This document shows positions 54,378 to 62,929 of a stretch of 64,000 bases of DNA, one piece after another (position 1 is the first letter of the stretch; every line of letters starts with the position of its first letter). The notes beneath the pieces are model-generated. The model was not told where the DNA came from, ran no database searches, and saw only the letters and a program-made list of their open reading frames with translations. The DNA comes from Bacillota bacterium (GTDB lineage: Bacteria; Bacillota; Clostridia; Acetivibrionales; Acetivibrionaceae): assembly GCA_023421115.1 (NCBI GenBank), contig JAEZUI010000061.1, positions 1-64,000 on the forward strand, written 5' to 3'. The translations under genes and the position numbers were made by a program.

Positions 54378-57248
54378 ATGTCTATACGTAGTACAATTGA
54401 AGTGTCTGGTGCAAAACAAAATAACTTAAAAAACATTTCGGTGGAAATTCCTAGAGATAAGTTAACCGTCATTACCGGTGTTTCCGGTTCAGGTAAGTCC
54501 TCTCTTGCCTTTGACATAATTTACGGAGAGGGGCAGCGACGTTTTCTAGATTCAATTTCAACTTTTGCCAAAAGCCGTATAAGTCAATTAAAGAAAGCAA
54601 AGGTTGATTACGTCCGGGGACTGTCACCTGTTATTGCAATAGAACAAAAAAAGAGCAACAATAATCCCCGTTCTACGGTAGGTACAGTTACCGACATTAA
54701 CGATTATATGCGTCTTTTGTTTTCAACTGCCGGTATCGGACAATGTCCCGAGTGCTCACATCCATTGAAACAGCTTTCAGCTGCACAAATCGCCGAACAT
54801 ATCATGACTCTTCCGAGTGGAACAAAAGTTGAACTTAGGGCACCTGTCTATAAAGTTTTCGGGGAGGACTACTCCTTTACCTTTCATCAATTGCGTGAAA
54901 AGGGTTATAAGAACCTTATGGTGGATGGTGAGCCCTTCTCCCTATCACAAAAACGGGAATTGGATGAGAGTAAAAACTATTGTATTGAGCTTGTAATTGA
55001 CCAATTTACACTAAAACAGGATTCCTATATTCAACTGACCAAATCCATTGAAGCTGCTATGCTTACTTTAGATGAAGATATAATGATAAAAGTTGAAGTA
55101 ATAGGTGATGTGGGCAATTCATTTTATGTTGGATTTGCATGTCCTGATCATCACTATTTTTTGTGTGAAATGCAACCCTTTCACTTCTCTTTTAACACAC
55201 CGGCAAGCGCTTGCCATACTTGTATGGGCGTTGGTATGTCCTATGTGGTGGAACCCCGTTTTCTAGTTGTTGCACCTCAAAAGAGTATCAATGATGGTGC
55301 CTTTAAAAGTACCGTTTATAATACTTCCGGCAAAGACAGCTATAAGACGGTTTTAATGTACAGCTTATCTCAAAAATACAATTTCAGCCTCGATACACCC
55401 TTCAATGAGCTACCGAAGGAAATCGTCGAAATCCTGCTTTATGGGACAAAAGGTGAGACAGTAGAAATGTTACAGCCTCCCAATTCACAAAAACGTAATT
55501 GGATGGTAGGGAGAGACCGGCCGTTCTATGGGTTTGTACACGAATTTGAAGGGTGGTATAAACACTATATTCGCAAGTCAGCAAGCTCTGAGGCGTTTGA
55601 ACCCACTTTCATCAAGGAATGTATGATTGAGAAAATATGTCCTGAATGCCATGGAGCAAGACTTAAACCGCAAAGGTTGCAGGTCACGGTAGGTGGGAAA
55701 AACTTTGATGAGCTTAGCAAAATGCAGTTGCCGGATCTCTTAAGTTTTTTGGAGGGGCTTCCTTTTGATAATGATATTGAAGATGTGGCAGCTACAATTG
55801 TTCGGGAAATAAATACACGTCTCACGCTATTGATTGATATAGGTTTGCATTATATTAACTTGGGGCGAAGAAGCGACAGCATTTCTGGCGGTGAAATGCA
55901 GCGTATCAAGATGTCTACACAGATTAGCAGTGAATTGATGGGCATGCTCTATGTTATGGATGAACCTAGTATCGGTCTACATCCTAGAGATTCGGGACGT
56001 GTTATTGAGACAATGAAAAAGTTACGTGACTTAGGTAATACAGTTATTGTAGTAGAACACGATTTAGAAACAATAATGAGTGCGGATCATGTTATTGAAA
56101 TCGGTCCCGGACCCGGTATACACGGCGGTCAAATAGTTGCCGAAGGAAGGCTTGAGGATATTATGAAAGCATCCGATTCAATTACAGGTAAGTACTTGTC
56201 CGGCAGGGCAAAAATTCCGGTACCAAAAAAGCGCCGTCATCTAGGAGATTATTTCCTGTCGATACAGGGTGCGAGAGAAAACAATCTCAAAAATGTTGAC
56301 CTTGATATACCCCTTGGTGTTTTTGTTTGTGTCACTGGGGTTTCCGGTTCGGGCAAAAGTTCCATGATTAATGAAATACTTTGTAAGCAATTAAAAATTG
56401 ATAAAACCGGTGCGCGGATAGAATCCGGGGAGCATGATTTTTTATTCGGTTATGAACTGATTAATAATGTCATCAATATTGACCAAACACCTATTGGCAG
56501 GAACAGCAAATCCAATCCAGCTACTTATATAGGTATATATGATAAAATACGACAATTATTTGCAAAGGAACCGGATGCTATAGCCCGGGGGTATAAGGAA
56601 ATCGACTTTAGTTTGACCCATGCAAACGGTACACGGTGTGAGCACTGTGCAGGGGATGGGATTATTGTTACCAATCTTCAGTTTATGGCAGATATTGAAA
56701 CGATTTGCCCTGTTTGCAAGGGTATGCGGTTTTCCCTGGAGGGGCTGGAAATCAAGTATAAGAGAAAGAGTATTGCAGATGTACTTGATATGACAGTTGA
56801 GGAAGCTAAGGACTTTTTTGAGGACAATCGTTACCTAAAGCATAAACTTGGAATAATTAGTGAACTAGGGCTGGGTTATATGCGATTGGGTCAAAGTTCT
56901 ACCACCTTGTCGGGTGGTGAAGCCCAAAGGGTAAAATTGGCTTATGAGTTGTCAAAAATCAAAAAGGGGGCGCATAATCTGTATATTTTGGATGAGCCTA
57001 CTACGGGGCTTCATTTGTCGGATATTCAAAAGTTGTTGGATTGTCTTGGGAAGCTTGTGGATATGGGGCATTCGGTTATTGTTATTGAGCATCATTTGGA
57101 TGTTATTAAGTCGGCAGATTATATTATTGATATGGGGCCTGAAGGTGGGAGTGGAGGCGGATATGTTGTGGCTGAGGGCACTCCTGAACAGGTGGCAAAG
57201 GTTGGGGCATCGCATACGGGGAGGTATTTGAGGGAAGTGCTTAATTAA
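54378..57248 (+). CDS. UvrA-like ABC ATPase (UvrA2/drug-resistance type)
   Basis: A 956-residue paralogue of excinuclease subunit A. It has two ABC ATPase halves: Walker A GVSGSGKSS near residue 35 and again near 650, signatures SISGGEMQRI and TLSGGEAQRV, Walker B YVMDEPSIG and YILDEPTTG. Zinc-binding CxxC pairs are CPECSHP, CHTCMGVG, CPECHGAR, CEHCAGDG and CPVCKGMR. The low similarity to housekeeping UvrA and the partner genes (nucleotidyltransferase, AraC/GyrI regulator) suggest a drug- or DNA-damage resistance role rather than general repair. AAAAGGAGAATG precedes the start. Confidence 0.92.
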   Translation: MSIRSTIEVSGAKQNNLKNISVEIPRDKLTVITGVSGSGKSSLAFDIIYGEGQRRFLDSISTFAKSRISQLKKAKVDYVRGLSPVIAIEQKKSNNNPRSTVGTVTDINDYMRLLFSTAGIGQCPECSHPLKQLSAAQIAEHIMTLPSGTKVELRAPVYKVFGEDYSFTFHQLREKGYKNLMVDGEPFSLSQKRELDESKNYCIELVIDQFTLKQDSYIQLTKSIEAAMLTLDEDIMIKVEVIGDVGNSFYVGFACPDHHYFLCEMQPFHFSFNTPASACHTCMGVGMSYVVEPRFLVVAPQKSINDGAFKSTVYNTSGKDSYKTVLMYSLSQKYNFSLDTPFNELPKEIVEILLYGTKGETVEMLQPPNSQKRNWMVGRDRPFYGFVHEFEGWYKHYIRKSASSEAFEPTFIKECMIEKICPECHGARLKPQRLQVTVGGKNFDELSKMQLPDLLSFLEGLPFDNDIEDVAATIVREINTRLTLLIDIGLHYINLGRRSDSISGGEMQRIKMSTQISSELMGMLYVMDEPSIGLHPRDSGRVIETMKKLRDLGNTVIVVEHDLETIMSADHVIEIGPGPGIHGGQIVAEGRLEDIMKASDSITGKYLSGRAKIPVPKKRRHLGDYFLSIQGARENNLKNVDLDIPLGVFVCVTGVSGSGKSSMINEILCKQLKIDKTGARIESGEHDFLFGYELINNVINIDQTPIGRNSKSNPATYIGIYDKIRQLFAKEPDAIARGYKEIDFSLTHANGTRCEHCAGDGIIVTNLQFMADIETICPVCKGMRFSLEGLEIKYKRKSIADVLDMTVEEAKDFFEDNRYLKHKLGIISELGLGYMRLGQSSTTLSGGEAQRVKLAYELSKIKKGAHNLYILDEPTTGLHLSDIQKLLDCLGKLVDMGHSVIVIEHHLDVIKSADYIIDMGPEGGSGGGYVVAEGTPEQVAKVGASHTGRYLREVLN

Positions 57249-57426
57249 GGCTTGATACTTTTGTTTCAATTTCTTAGAGAGTTTTTGCTTTTAAACTTAT
57301 AGGTTCTTTAAAAAATTTGCTTCCATAATGAATTTTTTATAAAGACTATTTAAGGGTTTGAAGCTTAAAAAATTAGTGAGTTGCTGTTTTGTGGAGCTGA
57401 ATTGGGGGTTGTGCCTATTGTTTTAG
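57249..57426. other. Intergenic region after the UvrA-like gene
   Basis: AT-rich, no gene and no convincing terminator; it leads into the 252-bp structured element. Confidence 0.4.
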
Positions 57427-57678
57427 TGTCAAACGACTCCATTGCACGACCTTCGCATAGAATCTGTAGCCTCAGCTTGATAATTTTCGCACACGTCTAT
57501 GGGACATCCTGTCCCAAGACGCTAAAAATGCCATCCGTGGCATTTTTGCTTCAAATTATCAAGCTTTCGGCAAAAGCTTCCGCCTCTTTCGAGCGAAGTG
57601 AAAGAGGCAAAAGCGAAGGGACTCGATGTCCCGTTGCTTTTCTTCTAATTCTCAGGTCGAGCAATTCCGTCATTTGAC
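57427..57678 (-). repeat. Structured repeat family B, full 252-bp element
   Basis: Its ends are imperfect inverted repeats: TGTCAAACGACTCCATTGC on the left and, on the other strand, TGTCAAATGACGGAATTGC. Inside are nested stems: AGCTTGATAATTTT with AAATTATCAAGCTT (57474-57566) enclosing GGGACA/TGTCCC and AAAAATGCCA/TGGCATTTTT; then CCTCTTTC/GAAAGAGG (57582-57607) and AAAAGC...GGGAC/GTCCC...GCTTTT (57609-57641). It has no coding capacity. Either a MITE-like element or a structured RNA. Part of it recurs at 17974-18041. Confidence 0.7.
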
Positions 57679-57680
57679 AG

Positions 57681-57796
57681 TAAAACAGGTTACCATTTCT
57701 TAATTTTTCAGCTAGCTGTTTTATGTTTTGCTCAATTTTGTTTATTATCTTTTTGAATTCTTCGTCGCTTTTTCCTGTAGGGTCATCAAGGCCTCC
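57681..57796 (-). pseudogene. C-terminal remnant resembling arsenate reductase/LMW phosphatase
   Basis: Directly after fetB the minus strand reads LDDPTGKSDEEFKKIINKIE and on to QLAEKL, a tail like that of arsenate-reductase/low-molecular-weight phosphatase proteins. There is no start codon in frame and the catalytic N-terminus is absent. The 252-bp element follows at once. The assignment rests on one short segment. Confidence 0.35.
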
Positions 57797-58573
57797 TTAA
57801 TTTAATTGGGATTGAGCATTAAAAAAAGTCCGGTACCCTAGCTGAAGCAGGATAATAACTGAAAGTGCAACAGCACCGAGAATCCCTAACATAATAGCTA
57901 TCTGATAGGCAATAGCCGTTGTAGGTGCAGTGCCTGAAAGGATTTGGCCTGTCATCATTCCCGGTAAAAATACTATCCCCATACCCACCATGGAATTAAC
58001 TGTAGGCATTATTGCTGCGTCAAAGGTACTATTGATAATACTTTTAGATGCATTCTTTGGTGTTGCACCAAGAATAAGTGCTTCTTCAATTAAGGCTTTT
58101 TGAGTAGACACTCCTTCAATAAGTGATTTTACACCAAGAGATATACCAGTCATGGAATTACCTATAAGCATTCCAGCTATAGGCACAAAGTACTGGGGAG
58201 AATACCAGGGTGAAATTCTTACAACTATAAATAAAAAATATGCAAGGCATGTCAATGTCCCAACACTCATCGAAAGCGCTATAACCTTTTTTAGTGGGTG
58301 TGACAGTTTTCCCTTAAATTTTTTAAATATAGTATAAACCGAAAATACTTCCATTAAAATAATAATTCCGGTTGTAATAAAGGGGCTTGGGTTTTGGAAT
58401 ACATATACAAGAACATACCCGGTCAAAATAAGTTGCAGAGTCATTCTGACTGAAGAAATAATAATTTCCTTTTCCCTGTTTATTCCTCTTAACCTTACAA
58501 TGGCAATAACAATTAATACAAAAATATATGCAACTGCTACCTGTGCTATTGATAAATCAATAATTCCGCCCAT
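57797..58573 (-). CDS. fetB: FetB-like ABC transporter permease
   Basis: A 258-residue UPF0014 membrane protein with about seven helices. Family blocks are VRMTLQLILTGYVL, PIAGMLIGNSMTGISLGVKSL, EALILGATPKNASKSI and GIVFLPGMMTGQILSGTAP. With the ATPase encoded just upstream it forms an exporter of the FetAB type, linked to iron export and oxidative stress in E. coli. The ATG at 58573 has AGGAGGCAGGAG; the frame could open at 58615 but without a site. It overlaps fetA by 17 bp. Confidence 0.88.
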   Translation of the reverse strand: MGGIIDLSIAQVAVAYIFVLIVIAIVRLRGINREKEIIISSVRMTLQLILTGYVLVYVFQNPSPFITTGIIILMEVFSVYTIFKKFKGKLSHPLKKVIALSMSVGTLTCLAYFLFIVVRISPWYSPQYFVPIAGMLIGNSMTGISLGVKSLIEGVSTQKALIEEALILGATPKNASKSIINSTFDAAIMPTVNSMVGMGIVFLPGMMTGQILSGTAPTTAIAYQIAIMLGILGAVALSVIILLQLGYRTFFNAQSQLN

Positions 58574-59207
58574 TCTCCTGCCTCCTCTTGACTTTTCCTT
58601 CTGACACCTCAACAATCACATCGGAATATTTTGTTGCTACCGCCTTAGAATGGGTAACCATAACTATTGTTTTTCTATTGTTTTGAACATATTGTATTAG
58701 CATTTGAATTAAAATGTCTTCGGTTTCGTCATCTAAAGCTGATGAGGGTTCATCAAGAAGATAGACTAAGGGGTTTAAGATCAGTATTCTTGCTAATGCA
58801 AGCCTTTGCTTTTCACCACCCGACAGGGTGTTAGCAGGTGTATCAAGGGATTTATTGAGCTTAACCTGTTCAAGGGTCTGTTTTAATACTTCGTCCTCCA
58901 TTAACTTTTTACCTTGAAAAATCAATCCGGCATTGAGATTATCACGTATGCCACCATCAAAAATAGAGGGATTTTGAGTAAGCATTAAGACCTCTCTTCT
59001 ATGAAGCACCGAATCAATATTGTGTAAATCGGTTCCGTTATAGAGTACCTTACCCTCCGTCGGAGATATCAATTTATTGAGCATTCTTAATATAGTTGTC
59101 TTACCGCTTCCGCTCGAGCCTACAAGTGTTGTTATTTTTTCTTTTTCTATTCTAAGCTCAGGAAGAGCTACAATATTTTTAAATTTTACATCAACAAATT
59201 CAAACAT
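58557..59207 (-). CDS. fetA: FetA-like ABC transporter ATPase
   Basis: A 216-residue ATPase: Walker A GSSGSGKTT near residue 32, Q-loop LTQNPSIF, signature TLSGGEKQRLALAR, Walker B VYLLDEPSSALDD and switch His in VMVTHSK. It energises the FetB-like permease whose gene overlaps it. AAGGAGC precedes the ATG. A dispersed repeat lies just upstream, between promoter region and neighbours. Substrate assignment to iron is by homology only. Confidence 0.88.
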   Translation of the reverse strand: MFEFVDVKFKNIVALPELRIEKEKITTLVGSSGSGKTTILRMLNKLISPTEGKVLYNGTDLHNIDSVLHRREVLMLTQNPSIFDGGIRDNLNAGLIFQGKKLMEDEVLKQTLEQVKLNKSLDTPANTLSGGEKQRLALARILILNPLVYLLDEPSSALDDETEDILIQMLIQYVQNNRKTIVMVTHSKAVATKYSDVIVEVSEGKVKRRQENGRNY

Positions 59208-59249
59208 TTTTTGCTCCTTTATGTACTTAAGAGTCCATCCGATATTTTA

Positions 59250-59351
59250 GGTAATTCCAAAAAAATAACTGGTCAATTGCCATTTCAAAAAATTTGATTT
59301 GATGGCTCTGTACCAAAATGTTGTATAAGTTATTTTTTGAAATGGCCTTAT
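59250..59351 (+). repeat. Dispersed repeat family A, copy 7
   Basis: GGTAATTCCAAAAAAATAAC, left arm GCCATTTCAAAAA (59279-59291), GATGGCTCTGTACC, GTTGTATAAGTTA, and right arm TTTTTGAAATGGCC (59335-59347). The central TTGCTATGCAAAAT segment is missing, as in copy 1. Confidence 0.65.
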
Positions 59352-59422
59352 TATCTACCCAATATACGAACTATTAAAACAATTACTATACTCCAAAAGC
59401 CTATTATTGGAATATAAAAAAC

Positions 59423-59485
59423 TTATCCACAATGTATTCACATATTACCCACAAGTTCTCCACACATATTCTAAAACAATCCACA
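59423..59485 (+). promoter_or_regulatory. Phased cluster of DnaA-box-like sequences
   Basis: TTATCCACA (59423, exact consensus TTATNCACA), TTACCCACA (59445, one mismatch), TTCTCCACA (59456, one mismatch) and CAATCCACA (59477, two mismatches). All face the same way, with start-to-start spacings of 22, 11 and 21 bp, close to whole helical turns. No dnaA or rep gene is near. Confidence 0.5.
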
Positions 59486-59614
59486 AAAACATACTAGTAT
59501 ATTTGACATCAAATCCCGCTTCTTTAAATCACCAAGCCCTAATCCATCAACACAACACCCAAAGCATATGATACACTATTCAATAATAATGATAAGAGCA
59601 ATGCTTTCTGCATT

Positions 59615-59803
59615 CTAAAATTGCACAGTAATATATATATATATATATGCTTCTACTACTACAACCATCAACTCAAGAAAAATCAAGCTGATATAGTATG
59701 AATTATGCCCAAATATTTTATACGAAAAAATCAAAATCAGGTTGACTGCCGGATTGGTAAGCATATTGCACAACAAGCTATAATAAATATATTCCCTTTC
59801 CAT
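59615..59803 (-). CDS. Small membrane protein with (AT)9 tract in its 3' end
   Basis: About 62 residues: MEREYIYYSLLCNMLTNPAV starts it, then two hydrophobic helices, and the last residues are EAYIYIYITVQF. The YIYIYI is coded by an (AT)9 microsatellite at 59631-59648. GAGGAAAAGG precedes the ATG, and a good promoter (59888-59916) lies upstream. The family is not identified. A two-base change in the tract would alter the C-terminus. Confidence 0.55.
   Translation of the reverse strand: MEREYIYYSLLCNMLTNPAVNLILIFSYKIFGHNSYYISLIFLELMVVVVEAYIYIYITVQF
59631..59648. repeat. (AT)9 dinucleotide microsatellite
   Basis: Eighteen bases of pure AT repeat inside the 3' end of the small membrane protein gene; a slippage-prone sequence. 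Confidence 0.95.
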
Positions 59804-59887
59804 CAACCTTTTCCTCAACCACAATAAACCTATTTGAAATCTTGCTAAAAGGCACACTATCTAAATTTTCATCCCCCAAACTAGGTT

Positions 59888-59916
59888 AGTCTACGATTAT
59901 TATGAAAATTTGTCAA
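59888..59916 (-). promoter_or_regulatory. Sigma-A promoter of the small membrane protein gene
   Basis: Minus strand TTGACA (59911-59916), 17-bp spacer, TAGACT (59888-59893). Confidence 0.6.
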
Positions 59917-59997
59917 TAAGCTAACTTATCTTTTTGGTGCATTTTTAAGTCAATTGACAAATGATGCGTCAGACCATTATAGATTACAGTCAAACCT

Positions 59998-60648
59998 TTA
60001 TCTTAGAACAAGTGTAGGTTTATTCTCAACTGCTTTAATTTCTCCCAAAAGCATATCCTTTTTTAAAGATATCTTTGTAAAATCTTCATTTTCCATTGTC
60101 GGATTAGCTTTATATACCTTAAACTTTGTATTAGATATCTTATGTAGAATCAGTTCTTGTTGGATAAAACCTAACGTTTTTGCTGCAGATATATCTATAT
60201 CTGCCTCGCATTGCTTTGAAAGATCAAAGTATCCCAAACATGACCGATGCATACCAGACCCCCAGGAATAGGTATAAAGTAATTCTTTTTCCCCGTTACC
60301 ATCAAAATCAGATGTTTCTAAGTCTACGATACCAAACCCACCGAATCCTTCTCCTAAGGTATATAAATTCCCATCATACAACAAATAAGATTCGCATGTT
60401 TCTTTACTCTTAAATATCTGGCAACCTGTTTCTTTAAAAACATTTTCGGGAGTAATATCCTGAAAAGCATCAATTTGTGTAGAGAGCATTTTAATCCTTT
60501 CCTTTCTTACAGAATCCTTTAGAATAGCTTTAAACCCCTGTAAATCTTGTTTTTCCCAGTCTGTAGGTTGTTCTTCTTTTTTGTTATCACACCCAAATAA
60601 AACTACTATCATCATTATCATTATTAACAAAAAAATAGCTTTTTTCAA
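59998..60648 (-). CDS. Hypothetical lipoprotein with FG-GAP-like stretch
   Basis: A 216-residue lipoprotein if started at the TTG at 60648, which follows AGGAAAGGTGGTAAGGG and gives a proper signal peptide KKAIFLLIMIMMIVVLFGC with the lipidated cysteine near residue 20. The upstream frame to 60699 adds only polar residues. The middle reads VDLETSDFDGNGEKELLYTYSWGSG, a calcium-binding FG-GAP/VCBS-like loop. It is exposed on the outer face of the membrane. Function unknown. Confidence 0.75.
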   Translation of the reverse strand: MKKAIFLLIMIMMIVVLFGCDNKKEEQPTDWEKQDLQGFKAILKDSVRKERIKMLSTQIDAFQDITPENVFKETGCQIFKSKETCESYLLYDGNLYTLGEGFGGFGIVDLETSDFDGNGEKELLYTYSWGSGMHRSCLGYFDLSKQCEADIDISAAKTLGFIQQELILHKISNTKFKVYKANPTMENEDFTKISLKKDMLLGEIKAVENKPTLVLR

Positions 60649-60760
60649 ACCCTTACCACCTTTCCTCTGTTGAGTATGGACATAACCAAGTATTACCACA
60701 CCTCCTCATAATGCTCAACTCGCTATCAAACAGTTTCACATTATCCACTCTTATACCTCT

Positions 60761-60789
60761 ACACTATAACAATAGTCTATGCTTGTCAA
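60761..60789 (-). promoter_or_regulatory. Probable promoter of the lipoprotein gene
   Basis: Minus strand TTGACA (60784-60789), 17-bp spacer, TAGTGT (60761-60766); the -35 is perfect and the -10 weak. Confidence 0.5.
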
Positions 60790-60850
60790 TATCCTAATAA
60801 TAACATTTACTCCAAATATATTGATGTAGACAATTTTATAAATACTATGC

Positions 60851-61277
60851 AAAGATTTTGCCATTGATTTAGAAACAGGATCTCTGCTTCACTCGTATTT
60901 TAGTGAAGATACAAAATCAATTTTTGAAGTTTTCATCTCAGGGCTGATTGACGCAATCATCATTAATAATTCCCCAACTGTTATGTATATGATAAAGCTT
61001 CCAAAAGGATAGTATGCCTTTGTGGTTTCACCTATTTGTATTTTTGATTATTTTGACAGTAATTTTAGAGTGAATGCAGCTGACATTAGAGATATACTAA
61101 CTGTTGATGATCCTAATAAATCGGGTTCAAATATATATTCAAATTATACATTTAGAAGGAACGTCTAATGTTGAAATGGCTTTCGTTGGACTTGAGCCCG
61201 AAACAATTTCTTCCCGTTTTGGTTTTGAATTTTTCTATAAATTTAAAAGGTATTTTCATTTATCTTACTCTTTTTGA
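60851..61277 (+). pseudogene. Decayed gene, family unknown
   Basis: The plus strand carries coding-like text, KDFAIDLETGSLLHSYFSED onwards, broken by an in-frame TAG at 61010 and a TAA at 61166. The text resumes one frame over as SNVEMAFVGLEPETISSRFG and ends at 61275. No start codon with a binding site is seen. The parent family is not recognised. Confidence 0.5.
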
Positions 61278-61312
61278 AAACAATGGACTCGCATTTGCCG
61301 TTTTTGCCTAAA

Positions 61313-61351
61313 AGAAAAGGTGTTGCAGAACCAATTAAATTTTGCAACACC
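61313..61351 (-). terminator. Terminator after the M4 peptidase remnant
   Basis: Stem GGTGTTGCA (61319-61327) with TGCAACACC (61343-61351); on the minus strand TTTTCTTTT follows. Confidence 0.85.
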
Positions 61352-61369
61352 CGATACATTTTCCCTTTA

Positions 61370-62518
61370 TTATTCAGCTATATTGCTGAAATATGATATT
61401 CTGTTATCCGCAAAATCTATAATTGCAACCTGGTAATCATAGCCTGATTCTATATCTACTTTCACAAAAGTATTTTCTGTAACTGCAACTTTTTGAGGTG
61501 CATCTGAAGTATCAGATTTTACTTTATATACAGCATACCTGATATCTTGTTCAAAAGACTGATCCCAATAGAATGTGCTTGTTGATCTGTCAAGTTCAAA
61601 GTTTCGCGGCGCATATGAATATGCTTCAACAGTTTTTACATCACTGAATTGAGAAATCCTTTTTCCGTATAAGTTTACAACTGCCACCTTAAAATCACAT
61701 ATACCACGGAGTGTATTTACAGCAATTTGCCTTTTTTCTGTTTCAGCAATCTTCTCAAATTCATCATTTGTATCGCTCCTTTTTCTATATAACGCGAATT
61801 TATCTCCTTTTGTTCCACTCCAGCTAAACTGAATCAATAAACCACTTCTATTTGTCATCCTAAAGTTTGTCGGGGGTTCCACTAACAAACCCACTGAAGT
61901 AAATGCAGCTTTTGTGCTCTGATAAGCCTGGCTGTTTTTACCGTACAATAAGCCGGAAGATAAAAGTACATAACTCGCAAATTGTTGTAACGAGGTTTCT
62001 TTTGTGAGATAACCATCATTGATTGCATTGTAGAAAATACGCGCAATTTTCTCATAGCCTATTGCATTTACATTTTCGCCACCCAAGGCCATAAGACCTG
62101 CCGCTCTGCTTATAAGTCCACCTCCATCATTTTCACTGTGGATATCCTCATTATAAGCTTCGTATTTTTTAATATTTGGATTGAAAGCATCCCTCAAGTA
62201 CCCGTTATTATAAATATCTTCACCTATTAATCCGCTTATATTTCCGTCAGAACCATTTTCGTCAACTGAATATTCATTGGTAATATAGTATTCTGCCAAT
62301 ATGCCGAATACATCTCCCACTCCCTCGGAAACTGCTTTTGTTTCTTTTTTAGAACCTGTTAATCCTTCGAATTGAAGCATTCCGTGACTATATTCATGAG
62401 CCATAATATCCAAACAACATGATATGATTTTTCCATTTTCGCCGGCATAATAATGTATGCCTACGTAATTTTTACTTCCCCATGCTATTGGTTTTCCATA
62501 AGCCCCTTCTCCTTCTAT
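61370..62518 (-). pseudogene. Truncated M4 (thermolysin-like) metallopeptidase
   Basis: The frame contains the zinc motif MAHEYSHGM (HExxH) and the downstream Glu in VSEGVGDVFG, followed by the GYEKIARIFYNA helical part and two fibronectin-III-like domains (about 200-345). Upstream of the first ATG the same frame carries GEGAYGKPIAWGSKNYVG, part of the catalytic N-lobe, and then meets a stop at 62519. The signal peptide, propeptide and most of the N-lobe are missing. The remaining protein could not be exported, so it is almost certainly inactive. The terminator is still intact. Confidence 0.8.
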
Positions 62519-62843
62519 TTATAATACAAGTCTTGGTACAATAACTTATAATTTCCAATTGCGTATTTATTATTATAATGGCCATTTTCTTATTATGCGG
62601 AAATAGTATCAAAATCAATACTCCACTAATGGGATCTCTTTATCATCAAAGAATCTAATTGAGATTTTATTCATTCCACTTATATTAAGTTATACTTTCT
62701 GATATTTTCCTGAACGAAAACTGAATATGGCTTGAATCTGGAATAATTTTGAACTTGCGTAAATATTGTTTTCTCTAGCTGTTGGAAAAAAAGCGAATTA
62801 AACTTTGACAAATTCACCGCATTTTTTGGCTGTTTTACACCCG
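62519..62843. other. Intergenic region between two pseudogenes
   Basis: AT-rich sequence; the lost N-terminal part of the M4 peptidase is not recognisable here in any frame. No other element seen before the promoter at 62844. Confidence 0.4.
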
Positions 62844-62872
62844 TTGACAACAAAAAAATGCAATGCTAGAAT
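62844..62872 (+). promoter_or_regulatory. Sigma-A promoter of the ChW-like/ricin gene
   Basis: TTGACA (62844-62849), 17-bp spacer, TAGAAT (62867-62872). Start near 62880, about 50 bases before the ATG. Confidence 0.8.
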
Positions 62873-62929
62873 GCCTATATACTGACGTCGACAACAGTAA
62901 ATTCTATGATGAAAAATAAGGGGAAAACT

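Larger units (their letters stand above)
59208..59614. other. Intergenic region with repeat and DnaA-box-like cluster
   Basis: No gene. It holds family A copy 7 (59250-59351) and four DnaA-box-like sites (59423-59485), described separately. Confidence 0.5.

Noticed and set aside
59423..59648. Chromosomal or plasmid replication origin
   Set aside because: No dnaA, dnaN, rep or par gene nearby and only one perfect box; reported only as a DnaA-box-like cluster.
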